Positions 53,772 through 63,393 of a DNA stretch of 64,000 nt are shown in pieces. Origin of the DNA: Hungatella sp. (lineage in GTDB: Bacteria; Bacillota; Clostridia; Lachnospirales; Lachnospiraceae). A program made the translations under genes and the position numbers. Where the stretch lies: positions 1-64,000 of the forward strand of contig JAAWBS010000002.1 in the NCBI GenBank assembly GCA_022792815.1, written 5' to 3'. The notes beneath the pieces were generated by a model. That model was not told the origin of the DNA. It searched no databases and saw nothing but the letters and a program-made list of their open reading frames with translations. Every line of letters starts with the position of its first letter. Within the stretch, counting starts at the first letter, position 1.

Positions 53772-54394
53772 CTATCCATACTTTTACAAAAAATCACCGC
53801 TGCCAATGTGCTCACCGCCGTAGCCACGATCGCCGGCCCGACGATCGTGGCAGGATTCACACTCCCATACTGGCTCCGATAGGCAATCATATTCACCGGG
53901 ATCAGCTGCAGCGACGAAATGTTAAGAATCAAAAAGGTACACATCTCATTACTTGCCGCACCTTTCGGCATACCCGCAATGCTTCCCCGTCTCTCCTCCT
54001 CCAGCTCAGAAAGCTCCTCCATAGCCCGAAGCCCGGCCGGGGTCGCCGCCCAGCCCAGACCCAGCATATTGGCGATCACATTGGCGGCGATGGCCTGTGA
54101 GGCCGGGTGATCCTCCGGCAGATTCGGAAAGAGGAACTTAAGCACAGGCCGCATCTTCCCGGTGATCTGTTCCACGAGTCCGGCCTTCTGTCCGATCTCC
54201 AGTATGCCGGTCCAAAGGGACATGACTCCCAGCATAGTGATGCACAGGCTCACCGCCTCCTTGGCCGAATTCAGGGCTCCCTGGGTCACCTGACTCATGT
54301 TCCCGTGAAACGCCCCCCATAAGATTCCCACCATCATCATAGATGCCCACAGATAATTTAACATAGACTTTTGCCATACTATCATTTGTTTCAT
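53756..54394 (-). CDS. spmA: spore maturation protein A
   Basis: A 212-residue polytopic membrane protein of the SpmA (nucleoside recognition/gate) family. It works with SpmB in spore core dehydration. Diagnostic segments are MLNYLWASMMMVGILWGAFHG, VMSLWTGILEIGQKAGLVE, ANVIANMLGLGWAATPAGLRAM and LILNISSLQLIPVNMIAYR. Its usual partner spmB is 27 kb away in this window. Start uncertain: ATGs at 54394, 54385 and 54364 are in frame and none has a clear ribosome site; family alignment would favour 54364. Confidence 0.92.
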   Translation of the reverse strand: MKQMIVWQKSMLNYLWASMMMVGILWGAFHGNMSQVTQGALNSAKEAVSLCITMLGVMSLWTGILEIGQKAGLVEQITGKMRPVLKFLFPNLPEDHPASQAIAANVIANMLGLGWAATPAGLRAMEELSELEEERRGSIAGMPKGAASNEMCTFLILNISSLQLIPVNMIAYRSQYGSVNPATIVGPAIVATAVSTLAAVIFCKSMDRKQRR

Positions 54395-54416
54395 CTTATG
54401 CCGTCAGCCGGTCTGT

Positions 54417-54620
54417 CTATTCCTCCCCGTTCGCACCTACTCCCTTATGCGTTCTGTACGTCACTTCTTCTCCGCCCTTATACGCATACAGGACGGTCTC
54501 CACGGCTCCTTCCTCTGACACTACCACCATCTGAAATCCCCTGGCGGTAAATCCGAGATGGAAGTGACAGCCCTTCCAAAACCTATTGTCCCCAAGGCCC
54601 AAAAAAGATATAATAGCCAT
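54417..54620 (-). CDS. possible small 67-aa protein upstream of spmA
   Basis: A 67-codon frame (AIISFLGLGDNRFWKGCHFH ... TYRTHKGVGANGEE) that reads like a folded small protein and ends 22 bases before spmA. No ribosome site precedes the ATG, and the dus promoter -10 box (54609-54614) lies within its third and fourth codons on the other strand. It may start at a later Met (MVVVSEEG) or be spurious. No family recognised. Confidence 0.3.
   Translation of the reverse strand: MAIISFLGLGDNRFWKGCHFHLGFTARGFQMVVVSEEGAVETVLYAYKGGEEVTYRTHKGVGANGEE
54586..54614 (+). promoter_or_regulatory. dus promoter
   Basis: TTGTCC (54586-54591) and TATAAT (54609-54614), spacing 17, about 50 bases upstream of the dus start. 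Confidence 0.75.
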
Positions 54621-54663
54621 AACAGCCGTCAGGCCCAAACAGACGAGAGGAGATGACGATTCC

Positions 54664-55611
54664 ATGGAAATCCGACAGCTGCGCATCGGCGGTCTTCTTC
54701 TGCCCTCCAACGTACTCATGGCACCTCTTGCCGGGTACACCTGTTATCCCTTCCGCCTTCTTGTCCGCCGGATGGGCGCCGGACTTTGCTTTACGGAGAT
54801 GGTCAGCGCCAATGCCCTGAAATATGAGGATCGGGCCACCAGGCAGCTTTTGTTCACCACCGAACAAGAGCCAGTCAAAGCAGTCCAGCTTTTGGGCGGC
54901 TCCCCGGCAGTCATGGAACAGATGGCCCAGAGCCCTCTTCTTGAGCCCTTTGACTTGATCGACATCAATATGGGCTGTCCGGTGCCCAATGTGTTTAAAA
55001 GCAAAGAAGGGAGCGCTCTGATGCTGGACATGCCCAGGGCCTCGGCCATCATCCGGGCATGTAAAAAAAGCGGAAAACCAGTGTCGGTCAAGTGCCGCAC
55101 CGGAATCCGGGAAGATGAGATGTTTGCGGCGGAATTTGCCCGCATGTGCGAAGCCTCCGGAGCCGATATGATCACCATCCACGGCCGCAGCCGCAGCATG
55201 ATGTACGACGGAGCTCCCCACTATGACGAGATCGCCCGAGCCAAGGCCGCCGTCTCCATCCCCGTCATCGCCAACGGAGGAATCTTCTCCGCCGCGGATG
55301 CCCATGTGATGGCGGAGCGGACCGGAGCCGACGGCGTGATGATCGCCCGTTACGCTCTGGAGAATCCTTTTATCTTCAGTGAGCTGACAAAAACTCCCTG
55401 CCGCACATCGGCCCTGGACCTTCTTATGGAACAGCTGGAGCTGACCAAAACCTGCTATGACGAGACCTTCACCCTGACCTATTTGAAGAAGCTGGCATCC
55501 TATGGCATGAAAAAGCGGAAGGGGACCAAACAATACAAACAGAAGCTGTACCAGTGCGGCAGTCTGAAGGAACTTGCCGCGCTTCTTGTGACAATCTTTA
55601 CAGACAGGTAA
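54664..55611 (+). CDS. dus: tRNA-dihydrouridine synthase
   Basis: About 315 residues. The FMN TIM barrel shows MAPLAGYTCYPFR at the N-terminus, EMVSANAL, DLIDINMGCPVPNVFKSKEG with the catalytic Cys, and VKCRTGIRED. Further on are MITIHGRSRSMMYDG and VIANGGIFSAADAH with GADGVMIARYALENPFIF. It reduces uridines in the tRNA D-loop using NAD(P)H. A start at 54664 follows AGAGGAG; an in-frame ATG at 54586 lies within the promoter. Single gene divergent from spmA. The C-terminal helical domain is complete. Confidence 0.94.
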   Translation: MEIRQLRIGGLLLPSNVLMAPLAGYTCYPFRLLVRRMGAGLCFTEMVSANALKYEDRATRQLLFTTEQEPVKAVQLLGGSPAVMEQMAQSPLLEPFDLIDINMGCPVPNVFKSKEGSALMLDMPRASAIIRACKKSGKPVSVKCRTGIREDEMFAAEFARMCEASGADMITIHGRSRSMMYDGAPHYDEIARAKAAVSIPVIANGGIFSAADAHVMAERTGADGVMIARYALENPFIFSELTKTPCRTSALDLLMEQLELTKTCYDETFTLTYLKKLASYGMKKRKGTKQYKQKLYQCGSLKELAALLVTIFTDR

Positions 55612-55716
55612 GCCTGCAATTTTTCAAAACCGTTATGCCTATACTTACCAAACACCCTCCGCGGACAAGGGTCTTCATGTCCTGGTTCACGGGGAACAGA
55701 GGAGCGTAAAATCACC

Positions 55717-58700
55717 ATGATCAACACTGACAAGGAATCTGAATTTCACATAGACCAAGACGTCCTTCTCTCCTATCAGGGAAGAGCGGAATCCGTCACC
55801 GTCCCGGATGGAATCCGCGTCATCGGAACAGGGGCCTTCAAGTCCTGTGTATCTTTAAAAAAGGTCTCCCTCCCTGAGAGCCTTCACACCATCATGGCGG
55901 AGGCCTTCAAAGGCTGCCGCAAGCTGGAGGACATAGAGCTTCCCTCCAAAGTCTCCTGCATCGGAGCCTATGCATTTCACCGCTGCCACAGCCTAAAACA
56001 AATCGCCCTCCCGCCTTCTGTAGAAGAACTGGGGGACTGCGCCTTTCTCTACTGTGACAATCTGACCCGCATGGCCATGCCGGGAGTCCGCCGTCTGGGG
56101 AAACAGGCATTTGTCAATGATGTTCTGTTAAGAGAACTGGTCATCTTTCGAGACCTGGAGGAAGACTGTATCTGTGATGTGTTCACCAGCTGCTCCTCCC
56201 TCTCCTGTGTCGCATTCCCCGACGGAGAGCTCTATGAGTTTCCCAATGCCGTGGAAGTGGTGGCCGGTGAGATGAAGGTTCCCGCCCTGGTCCGCGCCAT
56301 CGCCGTGGATGTGCTGCGCATGATGGAGCTGGACGGGCGGCGGGCGGTAAAATTCCTGACCAACCTAAAACATGTGGACATCCCAGAGGGCATAGAATCT
56401 ATCGGAAAAAGCTGTTTTTTCGACAAGAGAGGTATCCTGTCCGTGACGCTGCCTGCCTCCTTAAAGGAGATCGAAAGCCGGGCCTTCCGCAACTGCATCG
56501 GACTGGAGACGGTGTCTTTCCACAATGACAAGGTGTTTATCCACAAAGATGCCTTCGAAAACTGCACTTCCCTGCGACATATCCACATAGGAGCCGGGGC
56601 AGAGTACACATTTCAGGGAATCCTGGGTCTGTCCGGCCAAAAGATCCCTCCTCTGGTCCGTACCATCCACCGGCAGGTCATGGATCATTTTCTCATCAGC
56701 GGAACCGTCCTTTTAAGATACCTTGGCAGTGAATCCAGAGTGGCCGTCCCCCAGGGGATCACCGCCGTCGCCGAGGAGGCTTTTGAGGGAAATGAAGCCG
56801 TGGAGCGGGTGATTCTTCCCGACAGTCTTGTGGAGATCGGAGCTCATGCCTTCCATGGCTGTCTCCTTCTCCAGACTGTGGAATTTCCCAGCAGGCTGAC
56901 CCGACTGGGGGCCGGAGCATTTGAAAACTGCGTCAAACTGATCCGGGCCCTCCTCCCGCCGGGACTTGTAACGATAGAAGCAAGCACCTTCAAACACTGC
57001 CGCGCACTGAGGGAAATCATCCTTCCTCCAGAGATGACAGCCGTCGGTGAGGAGGCGTTTTACCAATGCGGCTCCCTGAGAGAAGTCTGTCTTCCCGAAA
57101 CCCTGGTTTCCATAGGGGAGATGGCGTTTTACCGCTGCAAAGGCCTGAAAGAAATATGTCTCCCCCCGGCTGTCACCCGGATCGGCAGCTTGGCATTTGC
57201 CCTGAGCGGCGTGAAAAAAGCCCGGATCTTCGGAGACGGCCTGGGTTTTGGCAGGGATATCTTCTCCGACTGTCCCCGCCTTAAGAGCCTGATCCTGGAA
57301 CCGGGAGTCCGCCGCATCCCCGACCGGCTGGCTTTCGGATGCAGTGCCTTAAATCAGGTGGTCCTGCCTGATTCTCTGGAATCTGTGGGGATACATCCAT
57401 TTGAACACACGGGTTTTCTGGAACATCAGAGGGAAAAGGCAGGCAACGACAGCATGGCTTCTGAGGCAGACGAGAGCCCTGAAACCGGAAAGCTCTCCGC
57501 TATCGACAGGGTTTTGTGGGACGGAACCGCTCTGTCGGGAGACGTGATTCTCCCCAGAACCATCAGAATCGTGGCAGGCGGGGCTTTCTACGGAAACAAG
57601 CACTTAACCCGGATCCATTTCCCTGAGACCGTGGTCTGGATCGGCCCGGCTGCCCTGAAGGGCTGCGTCAATCTCACTGCCGTCACCTGGCCCGATTCGA
57701 TCGAAACGGCGGAATCGGAAGTGTGCTCCGGCTGCGTCAAGCTGGAAACTCTCGACACAAAAGCCAGATTTTCCGCTATAGGAGAGCGAGGATTTTTCGG
57801 CTGTGAAAAGCTGAGAAAGCTTCCGCTGTGCCATGTCCGGTCTCTGGGAAAGGAGGCTCTCCTGGGCTGCCGCTCCCTGGCCGTCCAACCGCTTCCCTCC
57901 TTGACACGGGCCGGGGAACGGGCCCTGGGAGAAACCTTATTTCCCCATATCGTCGGCTCCGTCCTGATCTCGGGACAGGACTGCAGCGGGGAAGTCTGTC
58001 TCCCTGAGGGAATCTGTTCCATCGCCCCCTATGCGTTTGCTGCCAATCAGGCTGTCACCGGCATCCGTTTTCCCTCCAGCCTGGTCCACATCGGGGAAGG
58101 GGCTTTCTGGGGGTGCAGACATCTGGAAACCGCCGTCTTTTTCCGCAGCAGCCCCGACAGGCAGGCGGACTTCCCTGCGGGAAACGCCTCTGAGAGTTCG
58201 CTTCCTATGTGCCGTATCGACTCCAGGGCCTTTGAAAAATGTACCTCTCTGAGAGAACTGTCTGTCCCTGCGGATCATGTGGGCGGCCAGGCATTTTCCT
58301 TTTGTACCTCACTGAAAAAAGCCGTCCTCACCGGGCCTGCGGTCCTGAGCAAAGGGCTCTTTGAGGGCTGCCGGAGCCTGGAGACCTGTGTCTGTCCACA
58401 GGCAGAGATCGTGGAGGAGCGGTGCTTTGGCGGCTGCATACGTCTGAGCGCTTTTGATTTCACCGGCATCCGCCTTGTGGGGAGCCGGGGATTTCAGGAC
58501 TGTGACGGCCTCACCGCGCTGACGTTCGAGGACGGGACCACCCTCATGCCCCATGCCTTTGAAGACTGCGGACAGATGATACAGATTGAGCTGACCGGTC
58601 CCCTGGGACTCCTCTGTCTCCGGGAATACGCTCTTTCCGGATGCACTGCCCTGAAAAAGGTGGTTCACAACGGCCGGGAGTGGAGACTTGACACTTACAG

Positions 58701-59802
58701 GGATATCCTGTCTGACCGGCTTCCCCGGACGGTCCGGCTGATTTTCCACAGCGCTTACAGCTGTTTCCACATAGAAGAGGAGGAAATCCTCACGGGATAC
58801 CGGGGACTGGGACGGATCATCCGCATACCGGAGGGCATCCGGCAGATCAGCGCGGAAGTCTTTCGGGACCGGATGATGCTCCGTGAAGTGACATTCCCCC
58901 ACACCTTAGAGTACATCGGGGCAAGAGCGTTTCACGGCACCGCCTGGCTGAAAGAAAGGCAAAGACAGTGTCCTCTGGTTGTGGTAAATCACATGCTGCT
59001 GGACGGTTCCTGCTGCCGGGGCCAGGTGACGGTTCCGGAATCGGTGACTCTGGTGTGCGGATGGGCCTTTGCAGGCGGGACGGGCATCAGCCGGATCCGC
59101 CTTCTCTCCGACCGGATAAAGGTGGAGGAGTACGCGTTCCGCAACTGCACCGGTCTGGAAGAGATGGAACTGGCCGACGGATCGGTCGTCGTGTTTCACG
59201 GGATCTCCGACCGGCAGCGGCAGCTTCCCCCTGTGGCCATGCAGGCGGTGACGGACAGCCTGAACTGTTTCAAGACCGACGAAAATGATGTGCTGGTGGA
59301 GTGCACCGGCAACATCTCGGATCTTCGGGTGGCGGACGGGATCACTGCCATCGGAGAGTGCGTGTTTCAGGACGGAAATCTCCTGTCCCGCATCCGCCTG
59401 CCGTCCACGGTTCGATCCGTCGGCCGGTGCGCCTTCGCCGGGTGCCGATGGCTGACCGGGGTGGAACATGCCGTGGGGGTGGAGCGGATCGATGCCATGG
59501 CATTTTCCGGGTGCGGGCGCTTAGAGCGGGTGGAACTGTCCTCCAGGCTTAAGCTGATCGGAAACCGGGCTTTTGAAAACTGTACTTCTCTGCGGGAGAT
59601 CCTGATTCCGGAGGGTGTGGAGGAGATTCCTGAACGGGCCTTTTTCCGCTGTCACAGCCTGGAGACGGTGAGGCTTCCTTCCACCTTAAAGCGAATCGGG
59701 AGGGAGGCATTTGCCTTCTGTAAAAATCTTCGGATGCCGGATGTGGGGGACGACATCGTCGCAGAAGACCGGGCCTTTTGGGGCTGCGGCGGACGGCCCT
59801 GA
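55717..59802 (+). CDS. giant BspA-type leucine-rich repeat protein, no export signal
   Basis: A 1361-residue protein made almost wholly of LRR_5 (BspA) repeats of about 23 residues. Typical forms are GTGAFKSCVSLKKVSLPESL, IGAHAFHGCLLLQTVEFP, IGEMAFYRCKGLKEICLP and IGREAFAFCKNLRMP. They come in at least four blocks separated by less regular segments beginning with lines such as DDVLVECTGNISDLRVADGI and GTALSGDVILPRTIRIVA. The many conserved Cys at one repeat position could stack on the convex face. BspA proteins are normally secreted adhesins, but there is no signal peptide, lipobox or membrane span here; it begins INTDKESEFHID. The next gene encodes a membrane-anchored protein. Function unknown. 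Confidence 0.88.
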   Translation: MINTDKESEFHIDQDVLLSYQGRAESVTVPDGIRVIGTGAFKSCVSLKKVSLPESLHTIMAEAFKGCRKLEDIELPSKVSCIGAYAFHRCHSLKQIALPPSVEELGDCAFLYCDNLTRMAMPGVRRLGKQAFVNDVLLRELVIFRDLEEDCICDVFTSCSSLSCVAFPDGELYEFPNAVEVVAGEMKVPALVRAIAVDVLRMMELDGRRAVKFLTNLKHVDIPEGIESIGKSCFFDKRGILSVTLPASLKEIESRAFRNCIGLETVSFHNDKVFIHKDAFENCTSLRHIHIGAGAEYTFQGILGLSGQKIPPLVRTIHRQVMDHFLISGTVLLRYLGSESRVAVPQGITAVAEEAFEGNEAVERVILPDSLVEIGAHAFHGCLLLQTVEFPSRLTRLGAGAFENCVKLIRALLPPGLVTIEASTFKHCRALREIILPPEMTAVGEEAFYQCGSLREVCLPETLVSIGEMAFYRCKGLKEICLPPAVTRIGSLAFALSGVKKARIFGDGLGFGRDIFSDCPRLKSLILEPGVRRIPDRLAFGCSALNQVVLPDSLESVGIHPFEHTGFLEHQREKAGNDSMASEADESPETGKLSAIDRVLWDGTALSGDVILPRTIRIVAGGAFYGNKHLTRIHFPETVVWIGPAALKGCVNLTAVTWPDSIETAESEVCSGCVKLETLDTKARFSAIGERGFFGCEKLRKLPLCHVRSLGKEALLGCRSLAVQPLPSLTRAGERALGETLFPHIVGSVLISGQDCSGEVCLPEGICSIAPYAFAANQAVTGIRFPSSLVHIGEGAFWGCRHLETAVFFRSSPDRQADFPAGNASESSLPMCRIDSRAFEKCTSLRELSVPADHVGGQAFSFCTSLKKAVLTGPAVLSKGLFEGCRSLETCVCPQAEIVEERCFGGCIRLSAFDFTGIRLVGSRGFQDCDGLTALTFEDGTTLMPHAFEDCGQMIQIELTGPLGLLCLREYALSGCTALKKVVHNGREWRLDTYRDILSDRLPRTVRLIFHSAYSCFHIEEEEILTGYRGLGRIIRIPEGIRQISAEVFRDRMMLREVTFPHTLEYIGARAFHGTAWLKERQRQCPLVVVNHMLLDGSCCRGQVTVPESVTLVCGWAFAGGTGISRIRLLSDRIKVEEYAFRNCTGLEEMELADGSVVVFHGISDRQRQLPPVAMQAVTDSLNCFKTDENDVLVECTGNISDLRVADGITAIGECVFQDGNLLSRIRLPSTVRSVGRCAFAGCRWLTGVEHAVGVERIDAMAFSGCGRLERVELSSRLKLIGNRAFENCTSLREILIPEGVEEIPERAFFRCHSLETVRLPSTLKRIGREAFAFCKNLRMPDVGDDIVAEDRAFWGCGGRP

Positions 59803-59826
59803 CAGGCAAAGAAAGGAGATGTGTAT

Positions 59827-60903
59827 ATGAAAACAAAGCACCATAAGAGACTGGTATTGATTCTGACGGCCATTGTCGTCATGGTCATTTCCCTGGGATA
59901 TTTTGTGACGGGAACTGGGGCAAAACGGGGACAGCACTCCGGGGAAATTTTCTTATACGGGGAACAGCACTCGGTGGAGCAAATCCTGGAAAAGGAATTT
60001 GAATTGTGGTCCTCTTATTACCGTCACGACGGCATGCGCCATCTGTTTGTAGAGCTTCCCTACTATACGGCACAGTATCTGAATCTGTGGATGAAGTCTG
60101 ACAGTGATGACATTTTAGATTCCCTGTTTGAAGATTGGGACGGTACAGCCATGTGTTCTCAGGAGGTGTTCCGTTTTTATAAGCGGATCAAGGAGGAATG
60201 TCCGGAGACCGTCTTCCACGGAACCGACGTGGGACATCAATATAGCTCCACCGGAAAACGTTTTTTAGAATACCTGGAGTCCACAGATCAGAGCCGTTCC
60301 CGGATGTACGCCCTAGCACAGGAAAACATCGGCCAGGGACAGTATTACTATGAGCATTCCGACCACGCATATCGGGAAAATACAATGGTCGAAAACTTCA
60401 TCCGGGAATTTGACAGTCTGAGCGGAGCCGATGTCATGGGAATCTACGGCTCGGCCCACACCGACGTGGAGGCCATGGATTACGGGACCCGCTCGGTGCC
60501 CTGTATGGCAAACCAGCTTCATCAAAGATACGGGGAGACTCTGCACACCGAAGATCTGTCCTCCCTGGCTCTAAGCAGAGAACCATACCGGACGGATACC
60601 ATCAAAATCGGAGAGAAGGAGTATTCTGCCCTGTATTTCGGAAAGACCGATTTATCCGCGATGCTTCCCGACTACCAGTACAGAGAGTTCTGGCTCCTGG
60701 AAGACGCATATGACGATTTCAAAGACTGTTTTGTTACGGGAAATGTTCTGCCCTACAACAATTATCCCATGAAAATCGAGACAGGCCAGATATTCGTCAT
60801 AGATTACAAAAAGACGGACGGTTCTTTGGTGAGAGAATATCATCGCTCCGACGGAAACTCATGGCAGGGCATGCCTGCCACGGAGGAATTTCACATCGAT
60901 TAG
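59827..60903 (+). CDS. membrane-anchored EreA/ChaN/TIKI-superfamily-like protein
   Basis: About 358 residues. A single N-terminal hydrophobic segment (LVLILTAIVVMVISLGYFV, residues 8-26) without a lipobox suggests a membrane anchor with the body outside. The body has GEIFLYGEQHSVEQI, then HLFVELPYYTAQYL and VMGIYGSAHTDVEAM, the spaced H/E/H pattern of the EreA/ChaN/TraB-TIKI metal-dependent fold. Known members include erythromycin esterase, haem-binding ChaN and TIKI peptidases, so the activity is open. ATG at 59827 is 8 bases after GGAG; a GTG two codons earlier is less well placed. It starts 24 bases after the LRR gene. Confidence 0.7.
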   Translation: MKTKHHKRLVLILTAIVVMVISLGYFVTGTGAKRGQHSGEIFLYGEQHSVEQILEKEFELWSSYYRHDGMRHLFVELPYYTAQYLNLWMKSDSDDILDSLFEDWDGTAMCSQEVFRFYKRIKEECPETVFHGTDVGHQYSSTGKRFLEYLESTDQSRSRMYALAQENIGQGQYYYEHSDHAYRENTMVENFIREFDSLSGADVMGIYGSAHTDVEAMDYGTRSVPCMANQLHQRYGETLHTEDLSSLALSREPYRTDTIKIGEKEYSALYFGKTDLSAMLPDYQYREFWLLEDAYDDFKDCFVTGNVLPYNNYPMKIETGQIFVIDYKKTDGSLVREYHRSDGNSWQGMPATEEFHID

Positions 60904-60968
60904 GGGCAAGGCTCTTTGCCCTTCCCGGACGAGGTGACTCCTTTTAAAAGAAAGTCGAGGTTTTTGCC

Positions 60969-62051
60969 ATGCGTTATCGAAAGCTGGGCAGCACCGGTCT
61001 GACGGTCTCAGAGATCGGCTTCGGCACCATCCCGGTACTGAAAGGAAGCGTCCCCGTGCTGCCGGACTACTACAATCTCAGCGATGCCGAGGCCCTTGCT
61101 GTCATGGAACACGCCCGCAGTTTAGGGTGCAATCTCTATGACACGGCCATCGTACCGGAGTACGGCGACGCGGAGCTGAAACTGGGGAAATTTGCCGCCT
61201 CCCTGGACAGGGGAGAAATCGTCATCTCCGACAAGGCAAGATTTTATGACGGCAATGACATGTACCGGGCAGTGGAGACCTCCTGCGAAAATCTGGGAAC
61301 CTGGGCTGACGTCTATTTTGTCCACCAAGTGGATTTTGACAGCCAGAACCAGGTCTTTGGGAGAGGCGGCGCCCTGGACGCTCTGACAGAGCTGAAAACC
61401 CGGGGACTGATCCGGCACACGGGCATCGCCTCCCACTACTATGACATCCTTCTTCGGGCCGCCTCGGACAGCCGGGTGGACGTGCTTCAGGGCAGCGGCA
61501 ACCTTCTGGAGAGAGGGATGCTGGACCGCATAGAGAAGGAGCCCCTGTTTCGCGGTAAGGGGCTCCTCGTAAACAAAGTCTATGCCGCAGGACTTCTCCC
61601 TGCCTTCTTTCCCGTGGAGACGCTGCTGGATACGGTGCTGTCCTACCCGGTGTCCAGCGCTCTCATCGGCATCGGAACCGTAAAACAGGCTGACGCTGCC
61701 ATGGGCTTTCGCCCCGATAGCCCGGACAAGATTCCCTCTTTCGGGCAGGTGCTGTCTGCCCTCGAGCGATATTACTCCCCCATCCCCTGCGACCGCTGCC
61801 AGAGGTGCGTGTGCCCCCACGGCACGGAGATTCACACGGTATTTCGCCAGTACCAGTACTATTTCCTTGGTAAGGAGCACTGGGCGCTGCGGAAGCTGAA
61901 TATGGGCATCGAAGAAAGTGCCCGGCTGTGCAGGGCCTGCGAGACCATGGAGTGTGTGGCCATGTGTCCTATGAGGCTTCTGATTCCGCTTGAGATGGAG
62001 AAGATCAGAAGGTTGGTGGAAAGCCATTACTCTCCGGGTTATTCCAAGTAA
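60969..62051 (+). CDS. aldo/keto reductase with C-terminal 4Fe-4S-type motif
   Basis: A 360-residue protein. Residues 1-270 are an aldo/keto reductase barrel: LGSTGLTVSEIGFGTIPVL, LYDTAIVPEYGDAELKLG (catalytic Tyr expected here), DVYFVHQVDFD and the NADPH-site LIGIGTVKQADAAM. The C-terminal extension has CDRCQRCVCPHG and CRACETMECVAMCPM, two cysteine clusters of the kind binding 4Fe-4S clusters. Fused reductases of this class are common in anaerobes; substrates are mostly unknown. The GAGG ribosome site precedes the ATG. It follows the TIKI-like gene by 65 bases, with a weak GGGCAA/TTGCCC hairpin between, so it may be a separate unit. Confidence 0.87.
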   Translation: MRYRKLGSTGLTVSEIGFGTIPVLKGSVPVLPDYYNLSDAEALAVMEHARSLGCNLYDTAIVPEYGDAELKLGKFAASLDRGEIVISDKARFYDGNDMYRAVETSCENLGTWADVYFVHQVDFDSQNQVFGRGGALDALTELKTRGLIRHTGIASHYYDILLRAASDSRVDVLQGSGNLLERGMLDRIEKEPLFRGKGLLVNKVYAAGLLPAFFPVETLLDTVLSYPVSSALIGIGTVKQADAAMGFRPDSPDKIPSFGQVLSALERYYSPIPCDRCQRCVCPHGTEIHTVFRQYQYYFLGKEHWALRKLNMGIEESARLCRACETMECVAMCPMRLLIPLEMEKIRRLVESHYSPGYSK

Positions 62052-62075
62052 TCATGTCAATATCTCCCGGTGTTT

Positions 62076-63236
62076 TCACGATATCCGAACGTGGGCGATC
62101 CCTTCCACAAGCAGGTTCGCACTGCGGAAGCCAAAGGTATCTTCAATATATGGCACGGCTCCCTGTTCCTGATAATCAACACCGCATTCCAGAACACCGC
62201 CCGGATGCCCGATTCGTATGCACTGTGTATCCGTATTCTCACAAAGTACCTGGTTCACCACGCTTCCCGGTACTACCGCCGCCGCCGCGGTACACATGGC
62301 GCCGGTCATGGCATAGCTTGGATGGGTCTTCTGCATGGACATCATCCTGGACAGAAGGTCTATTTGGTCTTTCTGTATCTCTCTGCCGTCCCAGGTCACA
62401 TACGTCTCTGCTTCTGCGACAAAGGTCATCTTGGGAATCCCCGGCGTATCCCATGCCGACCTGGTGTAGTCCCGGATCAGGCCCAGCTTTACGGCTGCCA
62501 TCCCTCTCACGGCCTCCAGAAGCTCCAGCTTTTCCTGGCTGGCATTCAATGCATCAGGAAGTTCCCGTCCGGAAAGTCCCAAATCTTTTGCCTTTACAAA
62601 TACAAGAGGATTGGCTGCGTCGATGATGGACACCTCCACCTGGCCCAATCCCGGCACATCCAGGACATCCACCACGTTTCCTGTGGGAAGCAGGCCCTTT
62701 CCAAGGGTTCCCGACGGCTCCACGAATCTCAGCCTGATGGGTGAGGCCGTCCCGGGAACACCTGCTATGGCAAAATCACCGTCATACTCCACTCTTCCAT
62801 CCTTTGTTTTCACATCGGCAACGATCAGTTTTTCCGTGTTCGTGTTAAAAATACGAACCGATGTCATCCCGTCTTCTGCCTCGACCAGTCCCCGCTCAAT
62901 GGCAAAGGGACCTACCCCGGAAGAGATATTTCCGCAGTTTCCTTTATAACTTACCAGGGGTTTATCTACAGATACCTGAGCAAAGGTATAGTCCACATCC
63001 GCATCCGACCGGGATGATTTTTTTACGATGGCAGCTTTGCTGGTTACGGACTGGGCGCCGCCAAGTCCGTCAATCTGCCTTTGATCCGGGCTTCCCATAA
63101 GTCTCAAAAGAATAGGTTCCCAGTCCGCCTGATTTTTTGGAAGATCCTCCTCCAAAATATATACTCCCTTGCTGGTTCCCCCGCGCATGATCATGACAGG
63201 CAGCTTCAAAACCACATGGTCCTTCTCTCGCATCAT
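62076..63236 (-). CDS. PrpF-family (DUF453) isomerase
   Basis: About 386 residues. The family opens VMIMRGGTSKGVYILEEDLP, with the catalytic Lys region following GGTSKG. GLGGAQSVTSKAAIVKKSS and YKGNCGNISSGVGPFAIERG contain the second active-site Cys/Lys region. GKGLLPTGNVVDVLDVPG and RIGHPGGVLECGVDY close the fold. Homologues isomerise 2-methylaconitate, 4-oxalomesaconate or 2-methylene-3-methylsuccinate; the exact substrate cannot be told. The ATG at 63236 follows GGAGGG. An in-frame extension upstream to 63413 is unlike the family. Divergent from a LysR regulator that probably controls it. Confidence 0.88.
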   Translation of the reverse strand: MMREKDHVVLKLPVMIMRGGTSKGVYILEEDLPKNQADWEPILLRLMGSPDQRQIDGLGGAQSVTSKAAIVKKSSRSDADVDYTFAQVSVDKPLVSYKGNCGNISSGVGPFAIERGLVEAEDGMTSVRIFNTNTEKLIVADVKTKDGRVEYDGDFAIAGVPGTASPIRLRFVEPSGTLGKGLLPTGNVVDVLDVPGLGQVEVSIIDAANPLVFVKAKDLGLSGRELPDALNASQEKLELLEAVRGMAAVKLGLIRDYTRSAWDTPGIPKMTFVAEAETYVTWDGREIQKDQIDLLSRMMSMQKTHPSYAMTGAMCTAAAAVVPGSVVNQVLCENTDTQCIRIGHPGGVLECGVDYQEQGAVPYIEDTFGFRSANLLVEGIAHVRIS

Positions 63237-63393
63237 AAATACCCTCCGGATTTTTATTTGGGGCAGTCTGGCCCAACCGCCTTTTGATTCACCTGTACCG
63301 TTTTTGGCGGGTTCCAAAGTCAGCAATCTCCCTGTAAGAAAGTCTGCGTCGGATTCCTGACGTTTCGTCCCTGGTATCATCATAATTGTAATA

